DNA from: Xanthomonas sp. SI
Lineage (GTDB): Bacteria; Pseudomonadota; Gammaproteobacteria; Xanthomonadales; Xanthomonadaceae
Direction of reading: 5' to 3'
NCBI RefSeq assembly: GCF_014236855.1
Contig: NZ_CP051261.1
Location: 4,340,001 to 4,404,000, forward strand
Length of the DNA stretch: 64,000 nt
This document shows, piece after piece, positions 56,856 to 64,000 of the stretch (position 1 is the stretch's first letter; each line of letters opens with the position of its first letter). A program made the translations under genes and the position numbers. The notes under the pieces were generated by a model. That model was not told where the DNA came from and did not search any database. It saw nothing but the letters and a program-made list of their open reading frames with translations.

Positions 56856-56884
56856 CGGCGCGGCGACGGCAGGCGAAGAACGGC

Positions 56885-58207
56885 ATGTTCGGCTACTACC
56901 TTCAGCTTGCGCTACGCAGCCTGCGCCGCAGTCCGGTGTTGAGCGCGTTGATGGTGCTATCCATCGCCGTCGGCATCGGCGCGGCGATGACCACGCTGAC
57001 GGTGATGCGGCTGCTGTCCGGCGATCCGTTGCCCGGGCGCAGCCAGCGGATCTTCTACCCGCAGCTCGATCCGCGCCCTGCCGGCAGCACCGGCCGGCAG
57101 CCGTTCGACAAGCTCGACTATCCCAGCGCGATGGACCTGTGGAAGACCGGGCGCGCCGATCGCCAGGCAATCGTGGCCGAGAGCCAGATCAAGCTGCGCG
57201 CGCCCGAACGCGACGGCCCGGCATTCATGGCGCAGATGCTGTCCACGCAAGCCGATTTCTTTCCGATGTTCCAGGTGCCGTTCGCCTACGGCAGCGGCTG
57301 GCGTGCGCGGGACGACCAGGACCGCGCCCGGGTGGCAGTGATTTCGGCCGATCTCAACAACAAATTGTTCGAGGGCCGCAACAGCGTCGGACAAAGCCTG
57401 CTGGTACGCGGCAATGCGGTGCGCATCGTCGGCGTGCTGGCGCCCTGGCGGCCGTCGCCGCAGTTCTACACGCTGGCCGGCGGCAGCTTTTCCCACGGCG
57501 ATACCGGCAGCTTCTATGGCAAGCCGCAGGACGTGTTCGCGCCGCTGTCCACCAGCCTGGAGATCAACGACGGCCACATCGAGCCGTGGACCTGCTTCGG
57601 CACGCCGGCGCAGCCGCTGGACCTGCGCATTGCACCCTGCGTGTGGGTGCAGTTGTGGGTGCAACTGGATACGCCAGCCAAGGTGGCCGCCTACCGGCGC
57701 CTGCTGGCCGATTACGCCGCCCAGCAGCAGGCGGCCGGACGCATCGGCCGCACCGACACGGCGCGCCTGCTGTCCTTGCCGCAGTGGCTGGACCACAACC
57801 GGGTCGTGCCTGGCGACGTGCGCCTGCAGAGCTGGCTGGCGGTGGCGTTTCTGGGCCTGTGCCTGTTCAACAGCGTCGGCCTGCTGCTGGCCAAGTTCCT
57901 GCGCCGCGGCGGCGAAATCGGCGTGCGCCGCGCGCTGGGCGCGTCCAGGCGCGCGATCTTCGCCCAGTGCCTGACCGAAGCCAGCGTCATCGGCTTGATC
58001 GGCGGCATCGGCGGATGGCTGCTGACCCTGCTGGGGCTGTGGAGCGTGCGCCAGCAGCCGGCCGCCTACGCCGATCTGGCGCGCCTGGACCTGTTGGCAT
58101 TCGCCGGCACCTTCGTGCTGGCCGTCGGCTGCAGCGTGGCAGCCGGCCTGTTCCCGGCCTTGCGGGCAAGCCGGATCGCGCCGGCGCTGCAGCTCAAGAC
58201 CCTGTGA
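56885..58207 (+). CDS. FtsX-like ABC permease, type A copy 1
   Basis: A 440-residue permease. It opens 'MFGYYLQLALRSLRRSPVL' and has one N-terminal membrane helix, a large MacB-type periplasmic domain (~60-300) and three C-terminal helices with 'GEIGVRRALGASRRAIFAQC' (FtsX loop). Type A proteins share the MFGYY start and 432-440 length with genes at 59452 and 62014. It probably forms a dimer with the next type B protein and moves a periplasmic substrate or drives the adaptor. Confidence 0.88.
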   Translation: MFGYYLQLALRSLRRSPVLSALMVLSIAVGIGAAMTTLTVMRLLSGDPLPGRSQRIFYPQLDPRPAGSTGRQPFDKLDYPSAMDLWKTGRADRQAIVAESQIKLRAPERDGPAFMAQMLSTQADFFPMFQVPFAYGSGWRARDDQDRARVAVISADLNNKLFEGRNSVGQSLLVRGNAVRIVGVLAPWRPSPQFYTLAGGSFSHGDTGSFYGKPQDVFAPLSTSLEINDGHIEPWTCFGTPAQPLDLRIAPCVWVQLWVQLDTPAKVAAYRRLLADYAAQQQAAGRIGRTDTARLLSLPQWLDHNRVVPGDVRLQSWLAVAFLGLCLFNSVGLLLAKFLRRGGEIGVRRALGASRRAIFAQCLTEASVIGLIGGIGGWLLTLLGLWSVRQQPAAYADLARLDLLAFAGTFVLAVGCSVAAGLFPALRASRIAPALQLKTL

Positions 58208-58220
58208 CCGGGACCCCTCC

Positions 58221-59438
58221 ATGATGCAGATCGCCCCCATCCTGCGCGCCCTGTCGCGCCACCGCATCGCCGCGACGCTGATCGCGCTCGAAGTCGCGCT
58301 GGCCTGCGCCGTGCTGTGCAACGCGTTCTTCCTGATCGGCAACCGGCTGGATCTGATGCATCTGGACAGCGGCGTCGACGAAGCCGCGCTGGGGCTGGTG
58401 TCCCTGTCCGGTTGCGACGGCTGCAACAACGCCGATCTCAATGCGCGCGTGCTCGATGCCATGCGCCGCATCCCCGGGGTACGCGCGGCAGGCACCATCA
58501 ACACGGTCCCGTTCGCTCCGGCTGCAGGCAACAGCGGCATTTGCCTGGACCAGGCCTGCACCGAGGTCGGCGGCGTACCGCATTTCTATACGGCCAGCCC
58601 GGGCGCCGTGGCCGCCCTGGGCCTCAAGCCGGACAGCGGCCGCGCGTTCGACGACGCCGACTACCAGCCGTTCGAGCACTTCGCCCCGGACACGGCCGAC
58701 GTGTGGATCACCCGCGCCCTGGCCGACCACCTGTGGCATGGCCAGGATCCGCTGGGCCGCGAATTCTGGGCCGGCGGCCACTACCGCGTGGTCGGCACGC
58801 TGCCGCACCTGGCCCGGCCCGATCCCGGCCGCAGCGAGGATGGCGCGATCGGCAGCGACTGGTCGGTGCTCATCCCGGTGCGCGAGGCGTCGCAATCCGG
58901 CATCTACGTGCTGCGCGCCGATCGGCGCGAGCTGCCGCGCGTGATCGAACAGGCGCGCACCGCGGTGGCGCGCGCGGCGCCCGACGCGGTCCTGGACGGC
59001 GAGTACAGCAAGCCGTTGAACGAACTGCGCCAGCGCTACTTCCAGAGCGATCGGGCCATGGCCAAGCTGCTGCTGGCGGTCATCGCCGCGATGCTGCTGG
59101 TGACCGCGCTGGGCATCGTCGGCCTGGCCAGTTTCTGGGTGCAGCAACGCACCCGGCAGATCGGCATCCGGCGTGCGCTCGGCGCCACCCGCCGCGACAT
59201 CCTGCAGCACTTCCACACCGAGAACCTGCTCATCGTCGGTGCCGGCGTGGTGCTGGGCATGCTGCTGGCCTACGCCGGCAACGTCCTGCTGATGCGCTTC
59301 TTCGAACTGGACCGACTGCCCGCGACCTACCTGCCGGCCGGTGCCGCGCTGCTGTGCGCGCTCGGCCAGCTCGCCGTCCTCGGCCCCGCGCTGCGCGCCG
59401 CCGCCGTCCCACCCGCCACCGCCACCCGTAGCGCCTGA
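58221..59438 (+). CDS. FtsX-like ABC permease, type B copy 1
   Basis: A 405-residue permease beginning 'MMQIAPILRALSRHRIAATLIALEVALACAV'. It has the FtsX/MacB topology: one helix, a periplasmic domain, then three helices with 'ASFWVQQRTRQIGIRRALGATRRDI'. It lies 13 bases after type A copy 1. Its last 82 bases (to 59442 including the spacer) are identical to the end of type B copy 2. Start is the first of two adjacent ATG codons. Confidence 0.86.
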   Translation: MMQIAPILRALSRHRIAATLIALEVALACAVLCNAFFLIGNRLDLMHLDSGVDEAALGLVSLSGCDGCNNADLNARVLDAMRRIPGVRAAGTINTVPFAPAAGNSGICLDQACTEVGGVPHFYTASPGAVAALGLKPDSGRAFDDADYQPFEHFAPDTADVWITRALADHLWHGQDPLGREFWAGGHYRVVGTLPHLARPDPGRSEDGAIGSDWSVLIPVREASQSGIYVLRADRRELPRVIEQARTAVARAAPDAVLDGEYSKPLNELRQRYFQSDRAMAKLLLAVIAAMLLVTALGIVGLASFWVQQRTRQIGIRRALGATRRDILQHFHTENLLIVGAGVVLGMLLAYAGNVLLMRFFELDRLPATYLPAGAALLCALGQLAVLGPALRAAAVPPATATRSA

Positions 59439-59442
59439 CCCG
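59361..59442 (+). repeat. 82-base direct repeat, copy 1
   Basis: The end of type B copy 1 and its spacer (59361-59442) is base-for-base identical to 61923-62004, 2562 bases away. Confidence 0.9.
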
Positions 59443-59451
59443 AGACCCACG

Positions 59452-60762
59452 ATGTTCGGTTATTACCTCCACCTCGCCCTGCGCAGCTTCGGCCGCAACA
59501 AGATCCTCACCACGCTGATGGTGCTGGCCGTGGCGCTGGGCATCGGCGCCTCGATGACCATGCTGACGGTGCTGCATACGCTGTCCGGCGATCCGCTGCC
59601 CGGCCGCAGCGCCACGCTGTTCCATCCGCAACTGGACCCGCGTCCGCGCGACCTGCCGGGTGCCGACCAGGAGCCGCCCGACGAACTGACCTGGCAGGAC
59701 GCGAATGCGCTGTACCGGCTGCACGCTGCGCCGGCGCAGACCATGACCAGCGCGAACTGGCTGCCGGTCCGCCAGACCCTGCCGAATAGCCCCTTGCGCA
59801 TGCTCACCACCCGCGCCGCGACCGCCGACCTGTTCGCGATGTTCGGCATGCGCTTCCTCTACGGCAGCGGCTGGAGCCGTGGCGACGATGCGCAGCGCGC
59901 GCAGGTGGTGGTGCTGACCCGCACGCTCAACGACACCTTGTTCGGCGGCGCCGACAGCGTCGGCAAGACCTTGACCATCGCCACCCGCCCGTTTCGGGTG
60001 ATCGGGGTGATCGACACCTGGGATGCGCAGCCGCGTTTCTACGATCTCAATTCGGGCGCGTACAAGGCGCCAGAAGCGCTGTACGTGCCGTTCGAGACCT
60101 GGCTGGACCTGCCCCAGGACTACGGCTATGGGCCAATGCAGTGCTGGGGCCGGGACCAGGAAGCGGGCCTGCACAATCCCAAGAGCGCGCAATGCACCTG
60201 GGTGCAGTATTGGGTGCAACTGCGCACGCCGGCGCAGGTCCAGCGTTACCGCACCGCGCTGGACGACTACAGCGCGCAGCAACGTCAGTTGGGCCGGTTC
60301 GAACGCGCACCCAACACACGCCTGCGCGATCTGCTCGACTGGCTCGACTACAAGCGGGTGGTGCCGGCCACCGTGCGCATGCAGAGTTGGATCGGCTTCG
60401 GCGTGCTGCTGGTGTGCCTGCTCAATGCGGTCGGCCTGCTGGTCGCCAAGTTCATGCGCAAGGCCGCTGAGATCGGCGTGCGCCGCGCGCTGGGCGCCAG
60501 CCGCCGCGCGGTGTTCCTGCAATGCCTGGCAGAATCCGGGCTGATCGGCTGCCTCGGCGGACTGCTCGGCATCCCGCTGACCTGGATCGGCCTGTGGCTG
60601 GTGCGTCAGCAACCGGTGGCCTACGCCCAACAGGCGCATGCCGACCCATCGCTGCTTGCGCTCGCGCTGGCCGTGGCGGTGCTGTCGGCCCTGGCGGCCG
60701 GCGTGTGGCCCGCATGGCGCGCTTCGCGCATCGCTCCCGCCCTGCAGGTGAAATCGCTATGA
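59452..60762 (+). CDS. FtsX-like ABC permease, type A copy 2
   Basis: A 436-residue permease that begins 'MFGYYLHLALRSFGRNKILTTLMVLAVALGIGASMTMLTVL'; ATG 59452. The C-terminal FtsX core ('AEIGVRRALGASRRAVFLQC') is present. The periplasmic domain differs from copy 1 more than the membrane parts do. It overlaps the next gene by ATGA. Confidence 0.86.
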   Translation: MFGYYLHLALRSFGRNKILTTLMVLAVALGIGASMTMLTVLHTLSGDPLPGRSATLFHPQLDPRPRDLPGADQEPPDELTWQDANALYRLHAAPAQTMTSANWLPVRQTLPNSPLRMLTTRAATADLFAMFGMRFLYGSGWSRGDDAQRAQVVVLTRTLNDTLFGGADSVGKTLTIATRPFRVIGVIDTWDAQPRFYDLNSGAYKAPEALYVPFETWLDLPQDYGYGPMQCWGRDQEAGLHNPKSAQCTWVQYWVQLRTPAQVQRYRTALDDYSAQQRQLGRFERAPNTRLRDLLDWLDYKRVVPATVRMQSWIGFGVLLVCLLNAVGLLVAKFMRKAAEIGVRRALGASRRAVFLQCLAESGLIGCLGGLLGIPLTWIGLWLVRQQPVAYAQQAHADPSLLALALAVAVLSALAAGVWPAWRASRIAPALQVKSL

Positions 60763-62000
60763 CCGCGCTGAGACACGCACGCCCCATTCTTTCCGCGCTG
60801 GGCAGCCATCGTGCCGCGGTGGTGTTGATGGTCTTGCAGATCGCCCTGACCCTGGCGGTGCTGTGCAACCTGGTGTTCATCATCGCGCGCACCTACCAGC
60901 GGGTGGACACGCCGACCGGGGTGATGGAGCAGGACATCGGCCTGATCCAGAGCATCTCCGTGATCGGCGAGCAAGACAGCAAGAGCAGCGTCGGGCGCAG
61001 CCTGGATGTGTTGCAAGCGGTGCCCGGCGTGGAAGCGGCCGCCTTTGGCGCACCGCCGCTGTGGAATCCGAACCGGGTGCAACTGTTCCGGGAAGCGCAG
61101 GCGACGCAACCGGCGGCGCACGCGACGCTGTTCTCCGGCAGCCAGGGCCTGAACCGCGCCCTGGGCATCCGCATCGTCGCCGGCCGCGACCTGCACGACG
61201 CCGAGCTGCCGGCTGCCGCCGAGATGTTCGCGGAGAGCAACCATGGCGAGCGGCAGCTGCCGACGCTGATCACCCCGTCGCTGGCCGCCAAGTTGTTTCC
61301 TGGCGTTTCGCCGCTGGGGCAGAAGATCTACACCACGATGTGGAACCAGGCGGTACGGCTGGATGTCGTTGGGGTGATGGCACCGCTGCGTGGCGTGATC
61401 GCCGGCCACGACGACGATGCAGACGCGCTGCTGACCGAACTGCGCGTCGGCGCCGAAGGCTGGGGCGGCGGCTATCTGATCCGCAGCAAACCGGGGCAAC
61501 TGCCGCAGGTCCTGCAACGCGCGGCGGCGGCGATGCAGCATGCCAACCCGACCTATGTGCAGCACCAGGTCGCCACCATGCAGGAACTGCGCGCGGACTA
61601 TTTCAGGAGCGACAGCGCAGTGGCGCGCATGCTGCTGGCGATCATCGTGATCCTGCTCACCGTCACCGCGTTGGGCATCGGCGGGCTGGCCAGTTTCTGG
61701 GTGCAGCAGCGCACCCGGCAGATCGGTATCCGCCGCGCCATCGGTGCCACCCGCCGCGACATCATGGGGTACGTCCAGCTGGAAAACTTTCTGATCGTCG
61801 GCGGCGGCGCCGTGTTGGGCGCCGTCCTCGCCTACGTCATGAACCAATGGCTGATGCAACGCTTCGAACTGGAGCGGCTGTCCTCGCCCACGGTGCTCAC
61901 CGGCATCGTGGCGGTATGGCTGCTCGGCCAGCTCGCCGTCCTCGGCCCCGCGCTGCGCGCCGCCGCCGTCCCACCCGCCACCGCCACCCGTAGCGCCTGA
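60759..62000 (+). CDS. FtsX-like ABC permease, type B copy 2
   Basis: A 413-residue permease starting 'MTALRHARPILSALGSHRAAVVLMVLQIALTLAV'. It overlaps the upstream type A gene by ATGA, which decides the start. Its FtsX core 'ASFWVQQRTRQIGIRRAIGATRRDI' is near-identical to copy 1. Its end shares an 82-base identical DNA stretch with copy 1, evidence of recent gene conversion or duplication. Confidence 0.86.
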   Translation: MTALRHARPILSALGSHRAAVVLMVLQIALTLAVLCNLVFIIARTYQRVDTPTGVMEQDIGLIQSISVIGEQDSKSSVGRSLDVLQAVPGVEAAAFGAPPLWNPNRVQLFREAQATQPAAHATLFSGSQGLNRALGIRIVAGRDLHDAELPAAAEMFAESNHGERQLPTLITPSLAAKLFPGVSPLGQKIYTTMWNQAVRLDVVGVMAPLRGVIAGHDDDADALLTELRVGAEGWGGGYLIRSKPGQLPQVLQRAAAAMQHANPTYVQHQVATMQELRADYFRSDSAVARMLLAIIVILLTVTALGIGGLASFWVQQRTRQIGIRRAIGATRRDIMGYVQLENFLIVGGGAVLGAVLAYVMNQWLMQRFELERLSSPTVLTGIVAVWLLGQLAVLGPALRAAAVPPATATRSA

Positions 62001-62004
62001 CCCG
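61923..62004 (+). repeat. 82-base direct repeat, copy 2
   Basis: Identical to 59361-59442; it spans the last codons of type B copy 2 and the first four bases of its spacer. Confidence 0.9.
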
Positions 62005-62013
62005 GAGCCACCC

Positions 62014-63312
62014 ATGTTCGGCTATTACTTCCGCCTCGCCTTGCGCAGCTTCCGCCGCAACAAGGTCCTCACCGCGCTGATGGTGCTGGCCATCGCGCTT
62101 GGCATCGGCGCCAGCATGACCACGCTGACCGTGTTCTACGTGCTCTCCGGCGACCCGATCCCGCAGAAGAGCGATCGGTTGTTCTACGTGCAGGTCGATG
62201 CGCAGCCGAAAGCCGGCTTCCAGCCCGGCGAGGAGCCGGACTTCCAGAACACGCGCTACGACGCCGAAACGCTGCTGCGCGAGAAACGCGCCAAGCGGCA
62301 GGCGATCATGACCGGCGGGTCGGCGGCGATCGAGCCGCTCAGGAGCGGGCTGAAACCGTTCAAGTCGGAAGTACGGCTTACCTCAGCGGATTTCTTCCCG
62401 ATGTTCGACACGCCGTTCCTGTACGGCCACGGCTGGACCGGTACGGAAGACGAACGCCACGAGCGGGTGGCGGTCATCAGCAAGAAGCTCAACGAGAAGC
62501 TGTACGACGGCGCCAACAGCGTCGGCCGCGAACTGCGCATGGACCAGAACACGTTCCGCATCATCGGCGTGCTCGACACCTGGGCCCCCAATCCGCGCTT
62601 CTACGACATCACCAACACTTACGGTTCGGACGAACAGGCCTACCTGCCGTTCTCAGTCGCGATGGACCTGAAGATAGACCGCAACGGCAACATGAACTGC
62701 TTCGGCGACAGCAACGGCGATCAGACCTCGCTCAATGCGCCTTGCACCTGGATGCAGTACTGGGCGGAATTGGAGAGCCCGGCGCAGGCCGCCGATTACA
62801 AGGCCTACCTAGAGAACTACTCCAACCAGCAGCGCGCCGCCGGCCGCTTCCAGCGTCCGAACAACGTGCGCCTGCGCAACGTGATGCAGTGGCTGGACCA
62901 CAACGAAGTGGTGCCGGGCGACGTGCGCCTGCAGCTGTGGCTGGCGATGGGTTTTCTTTTGGTATGCCTGCTCAATACCGTCGGTCTGCTGCTGGCCAAG
63001 TTCCTGCGCCGCAGCGGCGAGATCGGCGTGCGCCGCGCGCTGGGCGCCTCGCGCCGTGCGATCTTCGCGCAGTGTCTGGTCGAAGCCGGCACCATCGGCC
63101 TGGCCGGCGGCATCGCCGGTCTCGGCCTGGCCGTGCTCGGCCTGTGGGCCGTGCGCCAGCAGCCCTCCAGCTACGCCAAGCTCGCCCATATGGACCCTAC
63201 GATGCTGGCACTGACCTTCGCCCTGGCCCTGGCCGCCAGTCTGCTGGCCGGCCTGCTGCCGGCCTGGCGCGCGATCCAGGTGGCGCCGGCGCTGCAGCTC
63301 AAATCGTCCTGA
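62014..63312 (+). CDS. FtsX-like ABC permease, type A copy 3
   Basis: A 432-residue permease with the same 'MFGYYFRLALRSFRRNKVLTALMVLAIALGIGASMTTL' opening and 'GEIGVRRALGASRRAIFAQC' core. It is closer to copy 1 in the C-terminal core and distinct in the periplasmic domain. It begins 13 bases after type B copy 2, the same spacing as between B copy 1 and A copy 2. Confidence 0.86.
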   Translation: MFGYYFRLALRSFRRNKVLTALMVLAIALGIGASMTTLTVFYVLSGDPIPQKSDRLFYVQVDAQPKAGFQPGEEPDFQNTRYDAETLLREKRAKRQAIMTGGSAAIEPLRSGLKPFKSEVRLTSADFFPMFDTPFLYGHGWTGTEDERHERVAVISKKLNEKLYDGANSVGRELRMDQNTFRIIGVLDTWAPNPRFYDITNTYGSDEQAYLPFSVAMDLKIDRNGNMNCFGDSNGDQTSLNAPCTWMQYWAELESPAQAADYKAYLENYSNQQRAAGRFQRPNNVRLRNVMQWLDHNEVVPGDVRLQLWLAMGFLLVCLLNTVGLLLAKFLRRSGEIGVRRALGASRRAIFAQCLVEAGTIGLAGGIAGLGLAVLGLWAVRQQPSSYAKLAHMDPTMLALTFALALAASLLAGLLPAWRAIQVAPALQLKSS

Positions 63313-63376
63313 TCATCGCCCCCGCCGCACGGCGGCGGGCAGACCGCCAACGAAGGTCCCTCACAAGGTTATCGCC

Positions 63377-64000
63377 ATGGACATCCGCCCCATCCTTTCC
63401 ACCCTGCGCCGGCACAAGACCGCCGCCGCGCTGATCGTGCTCGAGATCGCGCTGGCCTGCGCGATCGTGTGCAATGCGCTGTTCCTGATCGGCAACCGCA
63501 TCGAGACCCTGCACCGGCCCAGCGGCATCGCCGAGTCGGAACTGGTGACGGTCTCGCTCGGCGGCATCGGCCAGCAGGTCAATGCGGCCGCGCGCACCCG
63601 CGAGGATCTGGCCGCGTTGCGCGCCGTGCCGGGCGTGCGCAACGCGACCGTGCTCAACCAGGTGCCGTTCGTGCACTACTCCTCGAACACCAGCCTGTCG
63701 CTGACCCCGGACCAGGAGCGGCCCACCCTCAACGCGGCGCAGTACATGGCCGAGGAAGGCACGCTGCAGACCCTGGGGCTGCAGTTGGTGGGCGGGCGCG
63801 ACTTCACGCCCGACGAATACCTCGATCTGGAAATCGCGAAAACCGACAGGGACGCGCAGAAAAAAGGTACCGCCATCATTCTCAATCGCGCCACCGCGGA
63901 GAAGATGTTCCCCGGGCAGAATGCCCTCGGCAAGACCCTCTATATCGGACAGATCCCGGTGCGCGTGGTCGGCATCGTCGACACGCTGGCGCGGCCGGCC
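63377..64000 (+). CDS. FtsX-like ABC permease, type B copy 3 (cut by window edge)
   Basis: Open from ATG 63377 to the last base (208 codons). It starts 'MDIRPILSTLRRHKTAAALIVLEIALACAIVCNALFLIGNR', clearly type B, and continues through the first periplasmic half. The C-terminal three-helix part is beyond the window. It is 64 bases after type A copy 3, a longer gap than in the other pairs. The array may continue, perhaps with a sensor kinase and sigma-54 activator. Confidence 0.82.
   Translation, partial: MDIRPILSTLRRHKTAAALIVLEIALACAIVCNALFLIGNRIETLHRPSGIAESELVTVSLGGIGQQVNAAARTREDLAALRAVPGVRNATVLNQVPFVHYSSNTSLSLTPDQERPTLNAAQYMAEEGTLQTLGLQLVGGRDFTPDEYLDLEIAKTDRDAQKKGTAIILNRATAEKMFPGQNALGKTLYIGQIPVRVVGIVDTLARPA

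Noticed and set aside
54708..57170. An 820-codon open frame antisense to the adaptor and ATPase genes
   Set aside because: It is a GC-skew shadow of three well-supported genes on the plus strand.

Overview
The window looks like a chromosomal segment of a Xanthomonadaceae bacterium, most likely Xanthomonas. The reasons are the wzm-wzt lipopolysaccharide genes lying directly beside metB, a copL-copA-copB copper locus, high-GC coding with GC-rich third positions, and dispersed 23-base palindromic repeats of the type seen in Xanthomonas and its relatives. No tRNA, rRNA, CRISPR array, transposase or phage gene was found.

Layout. (1) 1-15844 is one side of an O-antigen/LPS locus with visibly lower GC than the rest (33 of 60 bases G/C in a sample at 9361 against 43 of 60 at 16321). 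A plus-strand set (methyltransferase, epimerase, FAD oxidoreductase, two GtrA paralogues around a membrane protein) converges on a long minus-strand operon: wzm, wzt, acetyltransferase, methyltransferase with a glutamine-rich coil, WbsX-like and RgpF-like glycan enzymes, a methyltransferase and a large membrane protein. The operon is joined to metB by a 4-base stop/start overlap. (2) 15841-18917 holds metB, a cystathionine beta-synthase and a DUF465 gene. (3) 19255-31245 is housekeeping: an envelope pair, pilU, the end of tyrosine catabolism (FAH and maiA), rhlE, queD, a phasin with paired operators, bioD, msrC with a TfoX-C protein, and btuB behind a cobalamin riboswitch. (4) 31246-41000 holds gph, a LysR/oxidoreductase divergent pair, an unusual MBL-fold protein, dinB, fabA-fabB, an SH3 protein and an M3 peptidase. 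(5) 41037-49396 is a Cds1-like PLP enzyme followed by a copper island: merR-copA(ATPase)-copZ on minus and copL-copA(oxidase)-copB on plus. (6) 49600-54355 has a small unknown protein, a TetR/FAD-monooxygenase divergent pair and glmS. (7) 54356-64000 is a MacAB/Lol-like ABC system: one membrane-fusion protein, one ATPase, then strictly alternating permease types A-B-A-B-A-B that run off the window, behind a near-consensus sigma-54 promoter with palindromic upstream sites.

The most interesting points are: the alternating permease array with its sigma-54 control; the coiled-coil methyltransferase next to wzm/wzt, which may be an analogue of the WbdD chain-length ruler; and two identical MerR-type dyads between merR and copL, which suggest one regulator serves both copper operons. 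Start codons were chosen by ribosome-binding sites, overlaps and family length, and often lie inside longer open frames.
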